A stretch of DNA of 64,000 nucleotides from Blautia sp. (GCA_021772055.1 JAETNR010000002.1:92147-156146), one strand, 5' to 3'. Positions 44,752 through 54,766 are shown, counted from the first letter of the stretch. The notes: generated from the letters alone by a model not told the origin. Program-made: numbers and translations.

Positions 44752-45531
44752 TTATTTATCATCACCGGTCAAACGCAGGACATCTTTCATCTCCTCCACG
44801 TCCATATCCAGAATAATGGCCAGCTCGTTCACGCTGAACTTCGAGCCTCCTTCTTCCTCATCTTCCGAAAGCTCCCGGATAGCATGATCCAGCTTCTCCA
44901 CTCTGGCTACCAGGGAATCGTCATGAAGCTTCTGTTCTGTCTGCTCCTCGATCACCTGCCCGATTCCCAGACGAACCTCCCGGCAAAGCCAGGCATCATT
45001 CTTTACCTTTGGCTCCGGACGGCTCAATACGTCCAAAAGACATACGTTTCCTTCCTGGATAAGGTCTGCCAGAAAGATTTCCTCGCAGTTCATTTCCGCA
45101 GCAATTTCTGCAATAACAGGCAGATACAGCTCTGTTAGCCTTTCACGCGCCCTCATTGCTTCCTCCGGCTCTCCTGAAAGGGCAGCAAAAAGCACTTCTG
45201 CTTCCCTCTTTGGTCTGCTTACCGCACTGAGTCCGGCCAAGTACTCTTTAAGATACTTCTCCTCTTCCGGTGTGAGGGGAACTGCTTCCCTCTTTGGCTC
45301 TTCCCGGGCATCCCCAAAGTCTTTTTCTGCCTGATCTTCTTCCGGGAGCTCCAGGCCATTTATGGAAATTCCCTGAACCTTTAAATACTGCAGTATCTTT
45401 AAAAGCTGCCCCTTGTCCAGCTCCATGCCGGAAAAGAATTCCCTCACCTGGTTTCCTGTCAGAACTTTATTGTTTTCCTCCGCCGCTTTGCAAAGCTGAA
45501 CCAATTTCATCTGAAATTCCTGAACATCCAT
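44752..45531 (-). CDS. Sigma-70-like protein lacking region 4
   Basis: 259 residues. Residues 1-55 resemble sigma region 1.1 (LTGNQVREFFSGMELDKGQL, then a YLKVQGISI end). Residues 85-160 follow regions 1.2-2.2 (EEEKYLKEYLAG, RLTELYLPVIAEIAAEM, FLADLIQEGNVCLLDVL). The region 2.3/2.4 aromatic melting core is not conserved. Residues 225-259 resemble region 3 (FSVNELAIILDMDVEEMKDV), and the protein ends there with no region 4. It may bind RNA polymerase core without normal promoter recognition. It is the last gene of the araR-araA-GH51 run, 35 bp after the Cys-rich gene. Confidence 0.75.
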   Translation of the reverse strand: MDVQEFQMKLVQLCKAAEENNKVLTGNQVREFFSGMELDKGQLLKILQYLKVQGISINGLELPEEDQAEKDFGDAREEPKREAVPLTPEEEKYLKEYLAGLSAVSRPKREAEVLFAALSGEPEEAMRARERLTELYLPVIAEIAAEMNCEEIFLADLIQEGNVCLLDVLSRPEPKVKNDAWLCREVRLGIGQVIEEQTEQKLHDDSLVARVEKLDHAIRELSEDEEEGGSKFSVNELAIILDMDVEEMKDVLRLTGDDK

Positions 45532-45566
45532 GATCTAATCTTCTCCTTCTCTGCCTGTGCAGCATT

Positions 45567-45827
45567 TTACCATTTTCTGTCCATATCCGGACATTTCCGT
45601 ACCTTCAGGGCAGCCCGCAGCTCTACATAGCAGCCGCAGAGCCTGCACATTCCATTTGTCAGGTTTATGCACTGCCCACACTTTTCAAGCCGGGATTCAT
45701 AGATTTCCTGCTCCACCCTCACATCCTCGTCCAGCCTGGCAATGTAATTTTCCAGCTTGCGGAAATACTCAGCCTCCGTCTCTCCCCGAAGAAGACATTT
45801 CCGGCAGACTCTCAGCCCTTCTGTCAT
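45567..45827 (-). CDS. Small Cys-rich zinc-ribbon-like protein (possibly DUF6171)
   Basis: 86 residues from ATG 45827 ([20 protein letters not shown]). Four Cys groups: CRKC, CGQC, CRLCGC and a final single Cys, with a helical charged segment between the first two. This suggests one or two structural metal sites. The start overlaps the GH51 stop as ATGA, so it is translationally coupled. A damaged copy of the same gene follows the second GH51 gene. The longer open frame upstream lies in GH51. Function unknown. Confidence 0.75.
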   Translation of the reverse strand: MTEGLRVCRKCLLRGETEAEYFRKLENYIARLDEDVRVEQEIYESRLEKCGQCINLTNGMCRLCGCYVELRAALKVRKCPDMDRKW

Positions 45828-47350
45828 ACTTTTCTTTTTACAGTCAGGTGCAGAACCGCACAGGGAGGGATATTGAAACAGATTCCGTTTTCTGTGATCC
45901 GGACATCCGTAAATTCCTTCACGGTTACGCATTCCGGATTCTCAAAAGTATTCATGGAATGCATTTCTCCCTGTACCATTTCTCCAAGAACCTCTGCGGC
46001 GGAGAATTCTATCATATGCGTATCTACAGGATACGTTTCTGTAAGCGAAGCGTTGGTCACGGTAATATGCAGATTCCCCTTTTTATCCAGAGATACGGAT
46101 TCCGTCAGATTAGGAGTGCGATACTCCTCTGTCAGGCCAATCTCTTCTGAATCAATGAAGCTTTCTACCAGCATAGCATCCTGATGTGCTTTATACATAT
46201 CAAATACATGATAAGTGGGTGTCAGGATCATATCACTGCCTTCCGTCAAAATAACCGACTGAAGCACATTCACCATCTGCGCCAGGTTTGCCATCTTCAC
46301 ACGGTCAGCATGCTTATTGAAAATATTCAGGGTCATTCCTGCCGCAAGAGCATCGCGGATCGTATTCTGCTGATATAAAAATCCCGGATTGGTACCAGGC
46401 TCTACTGTGTACCAGGTTCCCCACTCATCCACCATCAGGCCGATTTTTTTGTCAGGATCAAAATCATCCATAATAGCGCTGTGGCGTCTGATCAGTTCCT
46501 CCATGTAATATGCTTTCGAGAGTGTTTTGTACCACGCTTCCTCATCAAATTCCGTAGCGCTTCCCTTGATCTGCCATCCTTCCGGATGCACATAATAGTG
46601 AAGAGAAAGGCCGTCCATATGCCCGTGAATGCTTGGGTCACAATGGTTAAAGCAGGTCTTAAGAACTTCTCTCGTCCATTCATAATCATCTGCATTCGGT
46701 CCGCAGCACACTTTTTTTATGCCGCTTTCCTTCCCGTCCTGCTGCGAATTATAATTCCGCACATAGGTCTGGTATCTGCGGTATTCGTTCGCATAAAAAT
46801 CCGGATTCATATTTCCGCCGCAGCCCCAGTTCTCATTGCCAACGCCAAAGAAATCGATCTTCCATGGCTCTTCATGGCCATTTTCTTTACGCAGATCGGC
46901 CATGGGGGAAATTCCCTTAAAAGTAATGTACTCCACCCATTCCGACATTTCCTGCACTGTTCCGCTGCCAAGATTTCCATTCACATACGTCTCGCATCCC
47001 AATTGCCTGCAAAGTTCAAAATATTCATGGGTGCCAAAACTGTTATCTTCCACAACGCCGCCCCAGTGCGTATTGATCATTTTTTTCCTGGTTCCTTTCG
47101 GCCCGATTCCGTCCTTCCAGTGATATTCATCTGCAAAACAGCCGCCCGGCCAGCGCAGAACAGGAATTTTGATTTTTTTCAAAGCTTCCACCACGTCAGT
47201 ACGCATACCGTTCACATTCGGAATGGGAGAGTCCTCTCCTACATAAATTCCTTCATAAATACACCTTCCCAGATGCTCCGAAAAGTGTCCGTAAATCTCT
47301 TTTTGAATTTTACTAACCTGTTTCTCAGGATTGATCACTAATTTAGCCAT
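45824..47350 (-). CDS. abfA: GH51 alpha-L-arabinofuranosidase, copy 1
   Basis: 508 residues, no signal peptide: an intracellular enzyme that removes terminal arabinofuranose from imported arabinan or arabinoxylan oligomers. Acid/base Glu is in [13 protein letters not shown] (near residue 175) and the nucleophile Glu in [10 protein letters not shown] (near residue 295); [13 protein letters not shown] is the family's GGCFA block. Start ATG follows GAAGGGAG. It lies 20 bp after the FGGY kinase gene in the ara operon. Copy 2 at 60149-61672 differs at only about a dozen of the first 200 residues. Confidence 0.96.
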   Translation of the reverse strand: MAKLVINPEKQVSKIQKEIYGHFSEHLGRCIYEGIYVGEDSPIPNVNGMRTDVVEALKKIKIPVLRWPGGCFADEYHWKDGIGPKGTRKKMINTHWGGVVEDNSFGTHEYFELCRQLGCETYVNGNLGSGTVQEMSEWVEYITFKGISPMADLRKENGHEEPWKIDFFGVGNENWGCGGNMNPDFYANEYRRYQTYVRNYNSQQDGKESGIKKVCCGPNADDYEWTREVLKTCFNHCDPSIHGHMDGLSLHYYVHPEGWQIKGSATEFDEEAWYKTLSKAYYMEELIRRHSAIMDDFDPDKKIGLMVDEWGTWYTVEPGTNPGFLYQQNTIRDALAAGMTLNIFNKHADRVKMANLAQMVNVLQSVILTEGSDMILTPTYHVFDMYKAHQDAMLVESFIDSEEIGLTEEYRTPNLTESVSLDKKGNLHITVTNASLTETYPVDTHMIEFSAAEVLGEMVQGEMHSMNTFENPECVTVKEFTDVRITENGICFNIPPCAVLHLTVKRKV

Positions 47351-47370
47351 CTTATCTCCCTTCTGCCTTT

Positions 47371-48975
47371 TTACCAGATACCGGAATCTACTGCTGCTCT
47401 TTCAATTCCGATACCCTTCATATATCGTTCCATAAAGGCATTATAGCCCTTTACTCCCTCCGGCGCCGGTGCAAGGGTACTTCCCTCATTTCCTGCGAAT
47501 ACCTTCTCATCAAGGAAGTGTTCCAGGGTTTCTCCCTCCTCCTTATGAATAAGATAAGAAGCCAGAAGAGCAATTCCCCATGCGCCCCCTTCTCCCGCAG
47601 TGGACATGACAGAAACAGGAGCGTTTACTGCATCTGCAAGAATCTGCTGACCTACTCCCTCGGTCTTAAACAAACCGCCGTGGCCTAAAAGCTTGTCAAT
47701 CTTTACGTTTTCTTTCTCCAGGAGGATATTTAATCCCACGCGCATCGCTCCCAGGCAGGTATACAGATTATTTCTCATGAAATTTGCAAGAGTAAATCTG
47801 CTCTCAGGGGAACGGACAAACAATGGACGTCCCTCTTCAAAGCCGGTCATATGTTCTCCGGAGAAATAGCAGTAGGAAAGAAGTCCTCCGCAGTCTGCAT
47901 CCCCTTCAAGGGCTTTGTTGTAAAGAGTTCCAAAAAGCTTGTTCATATCCACTTCCATGCCCATCGCCTCTGCAAATTCCTTAAATACGGAAACCCAGGC
48001 ATTTAAGTCAGAGGTGCAATTGTTGGAATGTGCCATGGCAACCAGATCCCCTGCCGGAGTCGTTACCATATCGATTTCTTTGTACGGCCTGCTCAGCTCC
48101 TTTTCCAGAACGATCATGGCAAACACGGAGGTTCCTGCGGAAACATTTCCCGTGCGCTGCTTTACGCTGTTGGTTGCAACCATACCGGTGCCTGCATCCC
48201 CTTCCGGAGGGCACATGGGAATCCCGGCCTTCAGCCTGCCGGATACATCCAGAAGCTTTGCCCCTTCCTCTGTAAGAGTACCTGCATCCTCTCCTGCAAC
48301 CAGCACCTTCGGCATAATGTCACGCAGTTTCCAGGAAAAACCTTCCGGCGCTACCAGATCATTAAATTTCTGCACCATTTCCTCATTGTAGTCTTTGGTC
48401 TCAATGTCAATGGGGAACATGCCTGCTGCGTCACCGATTCCCAGAACTCTTCTTCCTGTCAGCTTCCAGTGTACATAGGCTTCCAGGGTGGTAATATAAT
48501 CAATATCCTTCACATGCTCTTCTTTATTTAGAATTGCCTGATACAGGTGTGCAATACTCCATCTCTGGGGAATGTTGTACTGAAACAGATTCATCAGCTT
48601 CTCCGAAGCCGCTCCTGTAATGTTATTCCTCCAGGTCCGGAAAGGAACCATCAGCTCTCCTTCTTTATTAAAAGGCATATAACCATGCATCATCGCACTG
48701 ATTCCCAGGGCACCTACGCTCTCCAGCTCCACACCGTATTTTTCCTTCACATCCGATGCCATGGCCTGATAGCTGCCCTGAAGCCCCTTCCAGATTTCCT
48801 CCAGGCTGTAAGTCCAGATTCCATCCACATAACTGTTTTCCCAGTCATAGCTTCCGGAAGCGATGGGTTCGTTTTTGTCATCTACCAGCACTGCTTTGAT
48901 CCTTGTTGAACCAAACTCAATTCCAAGTGCAGTGCGGCTGCTTAAAATTGCCTCTTTTGCTCCATTTACGCTCAT
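47371..48975 (-). CDS. FGGY carbohydrate kinase, probable L-ribulokinase
   Basis: 534 residues from ATG 48975 behind GGGAGG. FGGY kinase blocks: phosphate loop [45 protein letters not shown] and the C-terminal [19 protein letters not shown]. Between araA and GH51 in one operon, so L-ribulose is the most likely substrate; sequence alone would also allow xylulokinase. No araD (ribulose-5-phosphate epimerase) is in the window. Confidence 0.85.
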   Translation of the reverse strand: MSVNGAKEAILSSRTALGIEFGSTRIKAVLVDDKNEPIASGSYDWENSYVDGIWTYSLEEIWKGLQGSYQAMASDVKEKYGVELESVGALGISAMMHGYMPFNKEGELMVPFRTWRNNITGAASEKLMNLFQYNIPQRWSIAHLYQAILNKEEHVKDIDYITTLEAYVHWKLTGRRVLGIGDAAGMFPIDIETKDYNEEMVQKFNDLVAPEGFSWKLRDIMPKVLVAGEDAGTLTEEGAKLLDVSGRLKAGIPMCPPEGDAGTGMVATNSVKQRTGNVSAGTSVFAMIVLEKELSRPYKEIDMVTTPAGDLVAMAHSNNCTSDLNAWVSVFKEFAEAMGMEVDMNKLFGTLYNKALEGDADCGGLLSYCYFSGEHMTGFEEGRPLFVRSPESRFTLANFMRNNLYTCLGAMRVGLNILLEKENVKIDKLLGHGGLFKTEGVGQQILADAVNAPVSVMSTAGEGGAWGIALLASYLIHKEEGETLEHFLDEKVFAGNEGSTLAPAPEGVKGYNAFMERYMKGIGIERAAVDSGIW

Positions 48976-49110
48976 GTAAAAATCCTCCCTATGAATTGTT
49001 CTTATTGGTTTCCGCAGGCAGAAAAATCTCTGCCTCAAATATAAGATCCATCATATTATATCAAAAAACCGGTACATGCACGATACCTTTTTAAAGATTC
49101 CTCTTATTTT

Positions 49111-50607
49111 TTAGCGGTAAAACATGCTATTCCATCGCAGCTCGTTTTTGAAGTTCCTGATCGTGGTATCCTGATCAATGTAAACGGCCTCAATTCCCAT
49201 GGCATTTGCCCAGTCCCCCATCTGCTCTGCTGTCAGATCGTAGGAAAATGCCGTATGGTGTGCCCCCCCTGCCAGAATCCACGCTTCTGCCCCTGTGGCA
49301 AGATCAGGCTTCGGAGTCCAGAATGCAGTTCCTACCGGAAGCTTCGGCATTGGCTTTTCAACCTTTTTACACTCCACATCATTGATGATCAGGCGGAAAC
49401 GGTTTCCCAGGTCCACCAGGGAGGCGGCAATCGCAGAACCTGTCTTAGAGGTAAATACCAGTCTTGCAGGATCTTCTCTGTCCCCCATGGAAAGCGGGCA
49501 TACCTTGATACCGATTTTCCCATCTGCTACAGACGGGCATACTTCAAGCATATGCGCCTGCAGGATTCCCTCTTTGCCCGGAACCAGATTGTAGGTATAG
49601 TCCTCCATAAAGGAGGTTCCCTTTGCATCCTTTACTCCTGCTGCCATAATCTTCATCAGACGAACCATCGCTGCTGTTTTCCAGTCGCCCTCTCCGCCAA
49701 ATCCATAGCCTTTTTCCATCAGTCTCTGGATTGCAAGCCCGGGAAGCTGCTTCAAAGAGCCAAGGTCGCCGAAATGAGTTACGATTGCCTGGTAATTCTT
49801 CTCTTCCAGAAACTTTTGAAAGCCAATCTCAATTCCTGCCTGCACTTCCACATGCCGCCTGAATTCTTCCGGATCCCGGTCTTCCAGGAGAATGTCGTAT
49901 TTGCTGTAGTATTCCTCTACCAGCACATCAATGTCGCCCTTCTGTACATCCTGTACATACTGAGCGATCTCATTTACAGGATATGCATCGATCTCCCATC
50001 CGAATTTGATCTGTGCTTCCACCTTATCCCCCTCGGTGACCGCTACATTTCTCATATTGTCTGCAATACGGCACACACGGATATGGCTGCTCTCCATAAT
50101 GCCGATTGCTGTGCGCATCCAGGAAGCCAGCCGCTCCTGAACCTTTTGATCCGCCCAGTGTCCCACGATCACTTTGCGCTCAATTCCCATTCTGGTTACA
50201 ATGTGACCGTATTCCCTGCCGCCGTGTGCGGACTGGTTTTCATTCATAAAATCCATGTCAATGGTATCATAAGGGATTTCCTCGTTAAACTGCGTATGGA
50301 AATGGCACAGAGGCTTTCTGTATTCCTTAAGCCCCAGAATCCAGGATTTTGCAGGGGAAAAGGTGTGCATCCAGGTGATAACACCTGCACAATCTTCATC
50401 CGCATTTGCCTCATTGAAGGTTTTTCGGATCAGTTCATTGGTGATAAGGGTCGGCTTCCATACCACCTCAAAGGGCAAAACTCCGGATTTATTCAGCTCT
50501 TCCACGATTATGCGGGAATGCTCCGCAACCTTTTTCAGACACTCATCCCCATATAGATCCTGGGAACCTGTACAAAACCAAAATTTGTAATTTCTTCCTG
50601 TTTTCAT
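49111..50607 (-). CDS. araA: L-arabinose isomerase
   Basis: 498 residues, full length for AraA. N-terminal FWFCTGSQDLYGDECLKKV, HTFSPAKSWI, FHTQFNEEIPYD, FGGEGDWKTAAMVRLMK and SFMEDYTYNL carry the metal-binding Glu residues; the C-terminal GGAHHTAFS carries a metal-binding His. It turns L-arabinose into L-ribulose for the downstream kinase. ATG start behind AGGAGG, 23 bp after araR. Confidence 0.97.
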   Translation of the reverse strand: MKTGRNYKFWFCTGSQDLYGDECLKKVAEHSRIIVEELNKSGVLPFEVVWKPTLITNELIRKTFNEANADEDCAGVITWMHTFSPAKSWILGLKEYRKPLCHFHTQFNEEIPYDTIDMDFMNENQSAHGGREYGHIVTRMGIERKVIVGHWADQKVQERLASWMRTAIGIMESSHIRVCRIADNMRNVAVTEGDKVEAQIKFGWEIDAYPVNEIAQYVQDVQKGDIDVLVEEYYSKYDILLEDRDPEEFRRHVEVQAGIEIGFQKFLEEKNYQAIVTHFGDLGSLKQLPGLAIQRLMEKGYGFGGEGDWKTAAMVRLMKIMAAGVKDAKGTSFMEDYTYNLVPGKEGILQAHMLEVCPSVADGKIGIKVCPLSMGDREDPARLVFTSKTGSAIAASLVDLGNRFRLIINDVECKKVEKPMPKLPVGTAFWTPKPDLATGAEAWILAGGAHHTAFSYDLTAEQMGDWANAMGIEAVYIDQDTTIRNFKNELRWNSMFYR

Positions 50608-50630
50608 GTTTGTTGCCTCCTGTAAATTTT

Positions 50631-51722
50631 TTAGACTTTTCTCCTGCAGGAACCCCGTATAATCAGCTCAGGCTCAATAAGCCTGCTTATCCTGGATTCC
50701 TCCTCCGGAATGCCGTTCAGCTTTTCCAGAAGCAGCTCTGCCGCCATCTCTCCCAGCTTTTCCTGGGGATGGGCGATGGTTGTAATGCCGCTGCCTCTTC
50801 CTGCATACAGGGAATTATCATATCCGGTTACGGAGATGTCCTTTGGAACCTTTATCCCGAGATCCTCCAGGGTCTCCATAACCTGCACTGCGATCTGATC
50901 ATTGTAGCAGACGATTCCGTCGGGAAGCTGTCCCTGTCCTGCCATTGCCTTCACCATCTGGCAGGGCTTCACCCTGCGATCCTCTGTATGGAACCACACG
51001 ACCAGATCCGGATCGTAAGGAATCCCCGCCTCCTGCAGTGCCCTCACATATCCCTTATGCCTTGCAAGTCCCTGCACATCATCTGCCTTGAAAAAGCCTG
51101 CGATCTTTTTGTGCCCCAGATCCAGAAGATACTTTGTAACCAGGCAGCCGCCTTTGGCATCATCCATAAGAATATGGGGCTTGTCCGGCATCTCCGTATA
51201 AATTCCCTGGATAAATACATAGGGAAGGTGATACTGATCCAAAGTTTCATAAAGGTTTCTGTGCCTGCAGGCAAGCTGGCTCTTGCTGGGTTCAATAATC
51301 AGGCCGTCAATATCCTTTTTCAGCAGTTCCTCCAGACATTTTGCTTCCTTCTGCCTGCTGTTTCCCGTATTTTTCAGAATAATGCTGTAGCCATTTTCAG
51401 AGAATACCTGATCCATTCCCTGAATCAGTCTTGGAAAAATATAATCGGATATGTAAGTTGTCACTACGGCAATGTTATAAGACTTTGTCGTATGGCGCAT
51501 TTTTTCAGAACAGAAGGTTCCCTTTCCGTGAAAAGCTTCCACATATCCTTCCCTGGAAAGAATCTCCAGAGCCTTGCGAACGGTATGCCTGCTTAACTCA
51601 TACTGTACAGCCAGTTCATTTTCCGAAGGAAGCTTCTGCCCCGGGCGAATCCTCCCTGAGAGGATGGCGTTCTTAAGTTCCTCCATCAGCATCAGATATT
51701 TGCTCTTTCCTGTATTATCCAT
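50631..51722 (-). CDS. araR: AraR-type repressor (GntR HTH + LacI-type sensor)
   Basis: 363 residues. An N-terminal GntR winged helix (LPSENELAVQYELSRHTVRK, wing GYVEAFHGKGTF) is joined to a periplasmic-binding-protein-like effector domain (about 80-363: IDGLIIEPSKS, DGIVCYNDQIAVQ, SVTGYDNSLYAG). This fusion is the mark of AraR, which leaves DNA when L-arabinose binds. First gene of the ara operon; an AraR-like operator lies 24 bp before it, so autoregulation is likely. A matching operator precedes GH51 copy 2. Confidence 0.95.
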   Translation of the reverse strand: MDNTGKSKYLMLMEELKNAILSGRIRPGQKLPSENELAVQYELSRHTVRKALEILSREGYVEAFHGKGTFCSEKMRHTTKSYNIAVVTTYISDYIFPRLIQGMDQVFSENGYSIILKNTGNSRQKEAKCLEELLKKDIDGLIIEPSKSQLACRHRNLYETLDQYHLPYVFIQGIYTEMPDKPHILMDDAKGGCLVTKYLLDLGHKKIAGFFKADDVQGLARHKGYVRALQEAGIPYDPDLVVWFHTEDRRVKPCQMVKAMAGQGQLPDGIVCYNDQIAVQVMETLEDLGIKVPKDISVTGYDNSLYAGRGSGITTIAHPQEKLGEMAAELLLEKLNGIPEEESRISRLIEPELIIRGSCRRKV

Positions 51723-51745
51723 AACATTCCTCCTGTAAATCCTAC

Positions 51746-51771
51746 AGCTTGTACGGTTGTCTACACAAGTT
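51746..51771. promoter_or_regulatory. AraR-like operator before araR
   Basis: Minus strand AACTTGTG-N10-TACAAGCT, the same layout as the site at 61771-61796. A weak promoter (TTGTGT 51763-51768, 18-bp spacer, TAGGAT 51739-51744) overlaps it, so binding would block transcription. Confidence 0.8.
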
Positions 51772-51781
51772 GTTTTTCTTT

Positions 51782-51819
51782 AAAAAAACGGTGCGAAGCA
51801 TTGTACACTGTTTCGCACC
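51782..51819 (-). terminator. Terminator of the ArsR-type regulator gene
   Basis: GGTGCGAA/TTCGCACC arms around a 14-nt loop, followed on the minus strand by G and seven T. Confidence 0.88.
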
Positions 51820-51835
51820 ATACGTCTTTTCTGTT

Positions 51836-52759
51836 TTATTTCATCTTGCTGTAAGCAATCCTGATTCGGATATCCTGGTTATAATTACCGAAGCCTGACC
51901 CGAACAGGGTAATTCCCCCCACATTGGATGCATCGTTGGGAACCACAAATTTAAAACGCAGCGTACTTTTGTAGTCCAGCTCCAGCTGGTTGATCGTAAC
52001 GTTCGATACCTTCATACCGTCAATAAACGTGCCCTTCCGGTTAATTACCAACATCTTCAGCACACCGTACTGATTCCAGTTAGGGAACCACCAGTCCGGT
52101 GTAAAAATACCGCGGACATCTCCAAAATCACCGGCGCTTGTCCACATGCCGATCCATGTGTCATTCAAAAAAAATGAAATATCGGACGGCCAGTCATTGC
52201 TGACACCGGGTGCCTCGGAACCGATTTCAAAGGATAAGGTAATCTGATCTATCCGGGTCGCATCCGGAAGCAGATTTGGTATGATGTATTCAATATATCC
52301 TCTGGTAAACCAGAGGATGCCCGCATTAATGCGGTCCGGATGGGCAAAATATCTGGGGTCATCCACCTCTCCGATTAAACATTCCTGCGTTGCAATACCA
52401 CAGGTGGGATAAATCTCATAATTTGAATAATGGCCGACCTTCAGCTCCGCATTATAAATCTGGTTGCTGTTATGAGCTTCTTCTGATTCCATTTCAATCA
52501 AAATCTTGTCGATTGCGACGCTGCACAGCTTCTGATTGCCGTGTGTGCCGCGCTCCACCGCCACTTTTATTAAACCGTTCTCTTCCATCTTTTTTATATG
52601 ACTGGTCAGCGCTCCATTGGTAATACCCAACCGGGAAGCAATCTCATTCATACTGAGCTCTTTTTCCTTTAAAAGCAGCTTTAAAATATTAATCCTAATA
52701 TCAGACCCTAAAGCTTTGAACAATTCTATCCCATCATCAATATTTTTGACATGCAACAT
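51836..52759 (-). CDS. ArsR-type regulator fused to an unrecognised beta-rich domain
   Basis: 307 residues. Residues 8-85 are an ArsR-like winged helix (IELFKALGSDIRINILKLLL, SMNEIASRLGITNGALTSHI). No metal-binding Cys motif is present. Residues 105-307 are Trp-, Tyr- and Asn-rich with strand-like segments (ISFFLNDTWIGMWTSAGDFG, PDWWFPNWNQYGVLKMLVIN) and look like a jelly-roll or carbohydrate-binding-like sensor; I do not recognise the domain. It lies beside an arabinan-type transporter cluster whose promoters share a motif also found before this gene, so I infer a sugar-responsive regulator of that cluster. Confidence 0.75.
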   Translation of the reverse strand: MLHVKNIDDGIELFKALGSDIRINILKLLLKEKELSMNEIASRLGITNGALTSHIKKMEENGLIKVAVERGTHGNQKLCSVAIDKILIEMESEEAHNSNQIYNAELKVGHYSNYEIYPTCGIATQECLIGEVDDPRYFAHPDRINAGILWFTRGYIEYIIPNLLPDATRIDQITLSFEIGSEAPGVSNDWPSDISFFLNDTWIGMWTSAGDFGDVRGIFTPDWWFPNWNQYGVLKMLVINRKGTFIDGMKVSNVTINQLELDYKSTLRFKFVVPNDASNVGGITLFGSGFGNYNQDIRIRIAYSKMK

Positions 52760-52804
52760 TTTCTAACTACCCCTTCGCATTTATAGTTCACCACTACAGT
52801 TGAA

Positions 52805-52813
52805 TATTTTAGA
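52805..52813 (+). promoter_or_regulatory. Shared TATTTTAGA motif before the ArsR-type gene
   Basis: TATTTTAGA, in the spacer of a possible minus-strand promoter (TTGGGA, 18 bp, TGTAGT). The same nonamer or a one- to two-base variant recurs at 56272, 56305, 56408, 57575 and 57685. Confidence 0.6.
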
Positions 52814-52893
52814 TAATCCCAAACTAATATTTCAATTGTACATAACTTTTCCCTAAAATGCAATGCCTGATTCACGAAAACCTGCCCTTTTTT

Positions 52894-52935
52894 AAAAAAG
52901 GCAGCTGCAAAACCCCGCCATTTCGCAACTGCCTT
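52894..52935 (-). terminator. Terminator of the second CUT1 operon
   Basis: AAGGCAGCTGC (52898-52908) pairs with GCAACTGCCTT (52925-52935) with one wobble; the minus strand continues into six T. Confidence 0.85.
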
Positions 52936-52961
52936 TCCTGATTCACCAAATATGTATTTTC

Positions 52962-53831
52962 TTAACCCTTTACGCCGGTAAGAGCCATAGACTCGATAAT
53001 ATAACGCTGGAAAATAAAAAACAGAACCAGCGTAGGCAGCAGCGACAATACGGAGGCTGCCATAATCAGCGGATAATCGCTGTTTACCGCATAGGAAGAA
53101 TTAAACATACGGATAACTACCTGCAAGGTATACCATTTATCCTTAGAAACAAAAATCGTCGGCGCAAGGTAATCATTCCAGATTCCCATGAACCACAGGA
53201 TCGCCTGGGTCATCAGAGCCCCCTTCATCAGCGGAAGGAAAACGGAATAATAAATCTTGAAGTAGCCGCAGCCGTCAATCTTTGCCGCTTCCACTAAAGC
53301 GTCCGGAATACTGGTCAGGTTCTGGCGCAGGAAGAAGATCATACTGACATTGCCAAACAGGCCGGGCAGAATCAGAGGCAGAAGATTATTGGTCAGTCCC
53401 ATTCTTGTAAACATTACATACTGGGGGATCATAACAACTGCAAAAGGTATCATCATGGTTGCCAGAAGACCCAGGAAAATTCCGTTCTTTCCTTTAAATT
53501 TCAGCTTGCTAAAGGAAAAGGCAGCCATGGATGAGGTAAAACTGCCGACCACCAGAACCGGAATTTCTACCAGAAGTGTATTTCGCACACCCCGAAGGAA
53601 TTCCGGTTTCGCAAGCACTTCCGAATACTTGCCGAATTTCCATGGATTGGGAATCAGACTGAACTTCGCGGAAAGTATCTGGTTCTTGGTCATAAAAGAA
53701 GCAAAGATCATATACACCAGCGGAAATACCATGACAACTGCGCCAAGGCAAAGCAGGATGAATACAATTATGTTAATTCTCCGTTCCTTCGCGGTCATAC
53801 CGCTGGAGGATTTTTCATCATTTTTAGCCAT
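52962..53831 (-). CDS. CUT1 sugar ABC transporter permease, MalG-type (arabinan cluster)
   Basis: 289 residues, six membrane segments, first at about 16-38. EAA loop LVEAAKIDGCGYFKIYYSVF near residue 188. Last gene of the three-gene transporter operon and followed by a terminator. Its partner is the MalF-type gene 14 bp upstream. Again no ATPase gene accompanies it. By context it imports arabino-oligosaccharides (inference). Confidence 0.9.
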   Translation of the reverse strand: MAKNDEKSSSGMTAKERRINIIVFILLCLGAVVMVFPLVYMIFASFMTKNQILSAKFSLIPNPWKFGKYSEVLAKPEFLRGVRNTLLVEIPVLVVGSFTSSMAAFSFSKLKFKGKNGIFLGLLATMMIPFAVVMIPQYVMFTRMGLTNNLLPLILPGLFGNVSMIFFLRQNLTSIPDALVEAAKIDGCGYFKIYYSVFLPLMKGALMTQAILWFMGIWNDYLAPTIFVSKDKWYTLQVVIRMFNSSYAVNSDYPLIMAASVLSLLPTLVLFFIFQRYIIESMALTGVKG

Positions 53832-53845
53832 TCTCTTTCCACCTC

Positions 53846-54766
53846 CTATTCAATCGTCTTAACCCATTTATCCTGGCCGACAAAGTTAATTGCTGTAATG
53901 ATAAAGATGATGATTGCCAGAATGAATGCCATTGCAGATGCATAACCCATCTGATTATTTCCAAACGCCTTGTCATACAGATAGAACACAACCGTTGCAG
54001 CACTGTAATTCAAACCGCCGTTGGGAACCATAACGAGTACTTCTACGAATACCTGGAATCCGCCGATGAGACCTGTGATCAGCAGATAGAAAGTAACCGG
54101 TGATACCAAAGGCCAGGTGATGTTTCGGAAAAGAGCCCAGCCGCTTGCACCGTCGATTCTGGCCGCTTCATAATAATCCCTGGGAATTCCCTGAAGTCCG
54201 GACAAATACAGGATAATGGATGTTCCCAGGCCCTTCCAGGTCATGAAAATAATCATGGCCACCTTGACCCAGAATTCATCTCCCAGCCAGTTTGGTCCGT
54301 GCTGACCGCTTATGGCCTTAATGATGCTGTTTAACACACCATAATCATAGTTAAATACCCACATCCACAGAATAGATACCGCAACCAGGGAGGAAATAAC
54401 CGGAATGTAATACATAGTACGAAGTACCTTGATGCCTTTGATCTTACGGTTCATCCCCATGGCGATAATAATTCCCAGAATCATACCGCAGGGAATACCC
54501 AGCATGTAAATAATGGTATTAAGCAATACTTTCCAGAATCTATCGTCTGTCAGCAATTTAATGTAGTTTCGAAGCCCTACGAAATTATCCAGCATATTAT
54601 TCATGCCGTTCCATTTGGTTAAGCTGGCAACGAATGCAAACACAATGGGAAACGCCATAAAAATCAAAAATCCGATAAAGGGAGGAGCAACAAATGCAAG
54701 ACCCCAGCAGTGCTCTTTAAAAGCCGATTTACTCATCTTCTTACGAGTTTGTACATTACTACTCAC
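53846..54766 (-). CDS. CUT1 sugar ABC transporter permease, MalF-type (arabinan cluster)
   Basis: 306 residues, GTG start at 54766 behind GGAGG. Six membrane segments, first at about 22-45; EAA loop YYEAARIDGASGWALFRNIT near residue 205. It lies between the binding-protein gene, with a strong hairpin in between, and the MalG-type gene. Confidence 0.9.
   Translation of the reverse strand: MSSNVQTRKKMSKSAFKEHCWGLAFVAPPFIGFLIFMAFPIVFAFVASLTKWNGMNNMLDNFVGLRNYIKLLTDDRFWKVLLNTIIYMLGIPCGMILGIIIAMGMNRKIKGIKVLRTMYYIPVISSLVAVSILWMWVFNYDYGVLNSIIKAISGQHGPNWLGDEFWVKVAMIIFMTWKGLGTSIILYLSGLQGIPRDYYEAARIDGASGWALFRNITWPLVSPVTFYLLITGLIGGFQVFVEVLVMVPNGGLNYSAATVVFYLYDKAFGNNQMGYASAMAFILAIIIFIITAINFVGQDKWVKTIE

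Noticed and set aside
49255..50556. A 433-codon plus-strand frame opposite araA
   Set aside because: Antisense to intact araA, no recognisable domain and no ribosome site.
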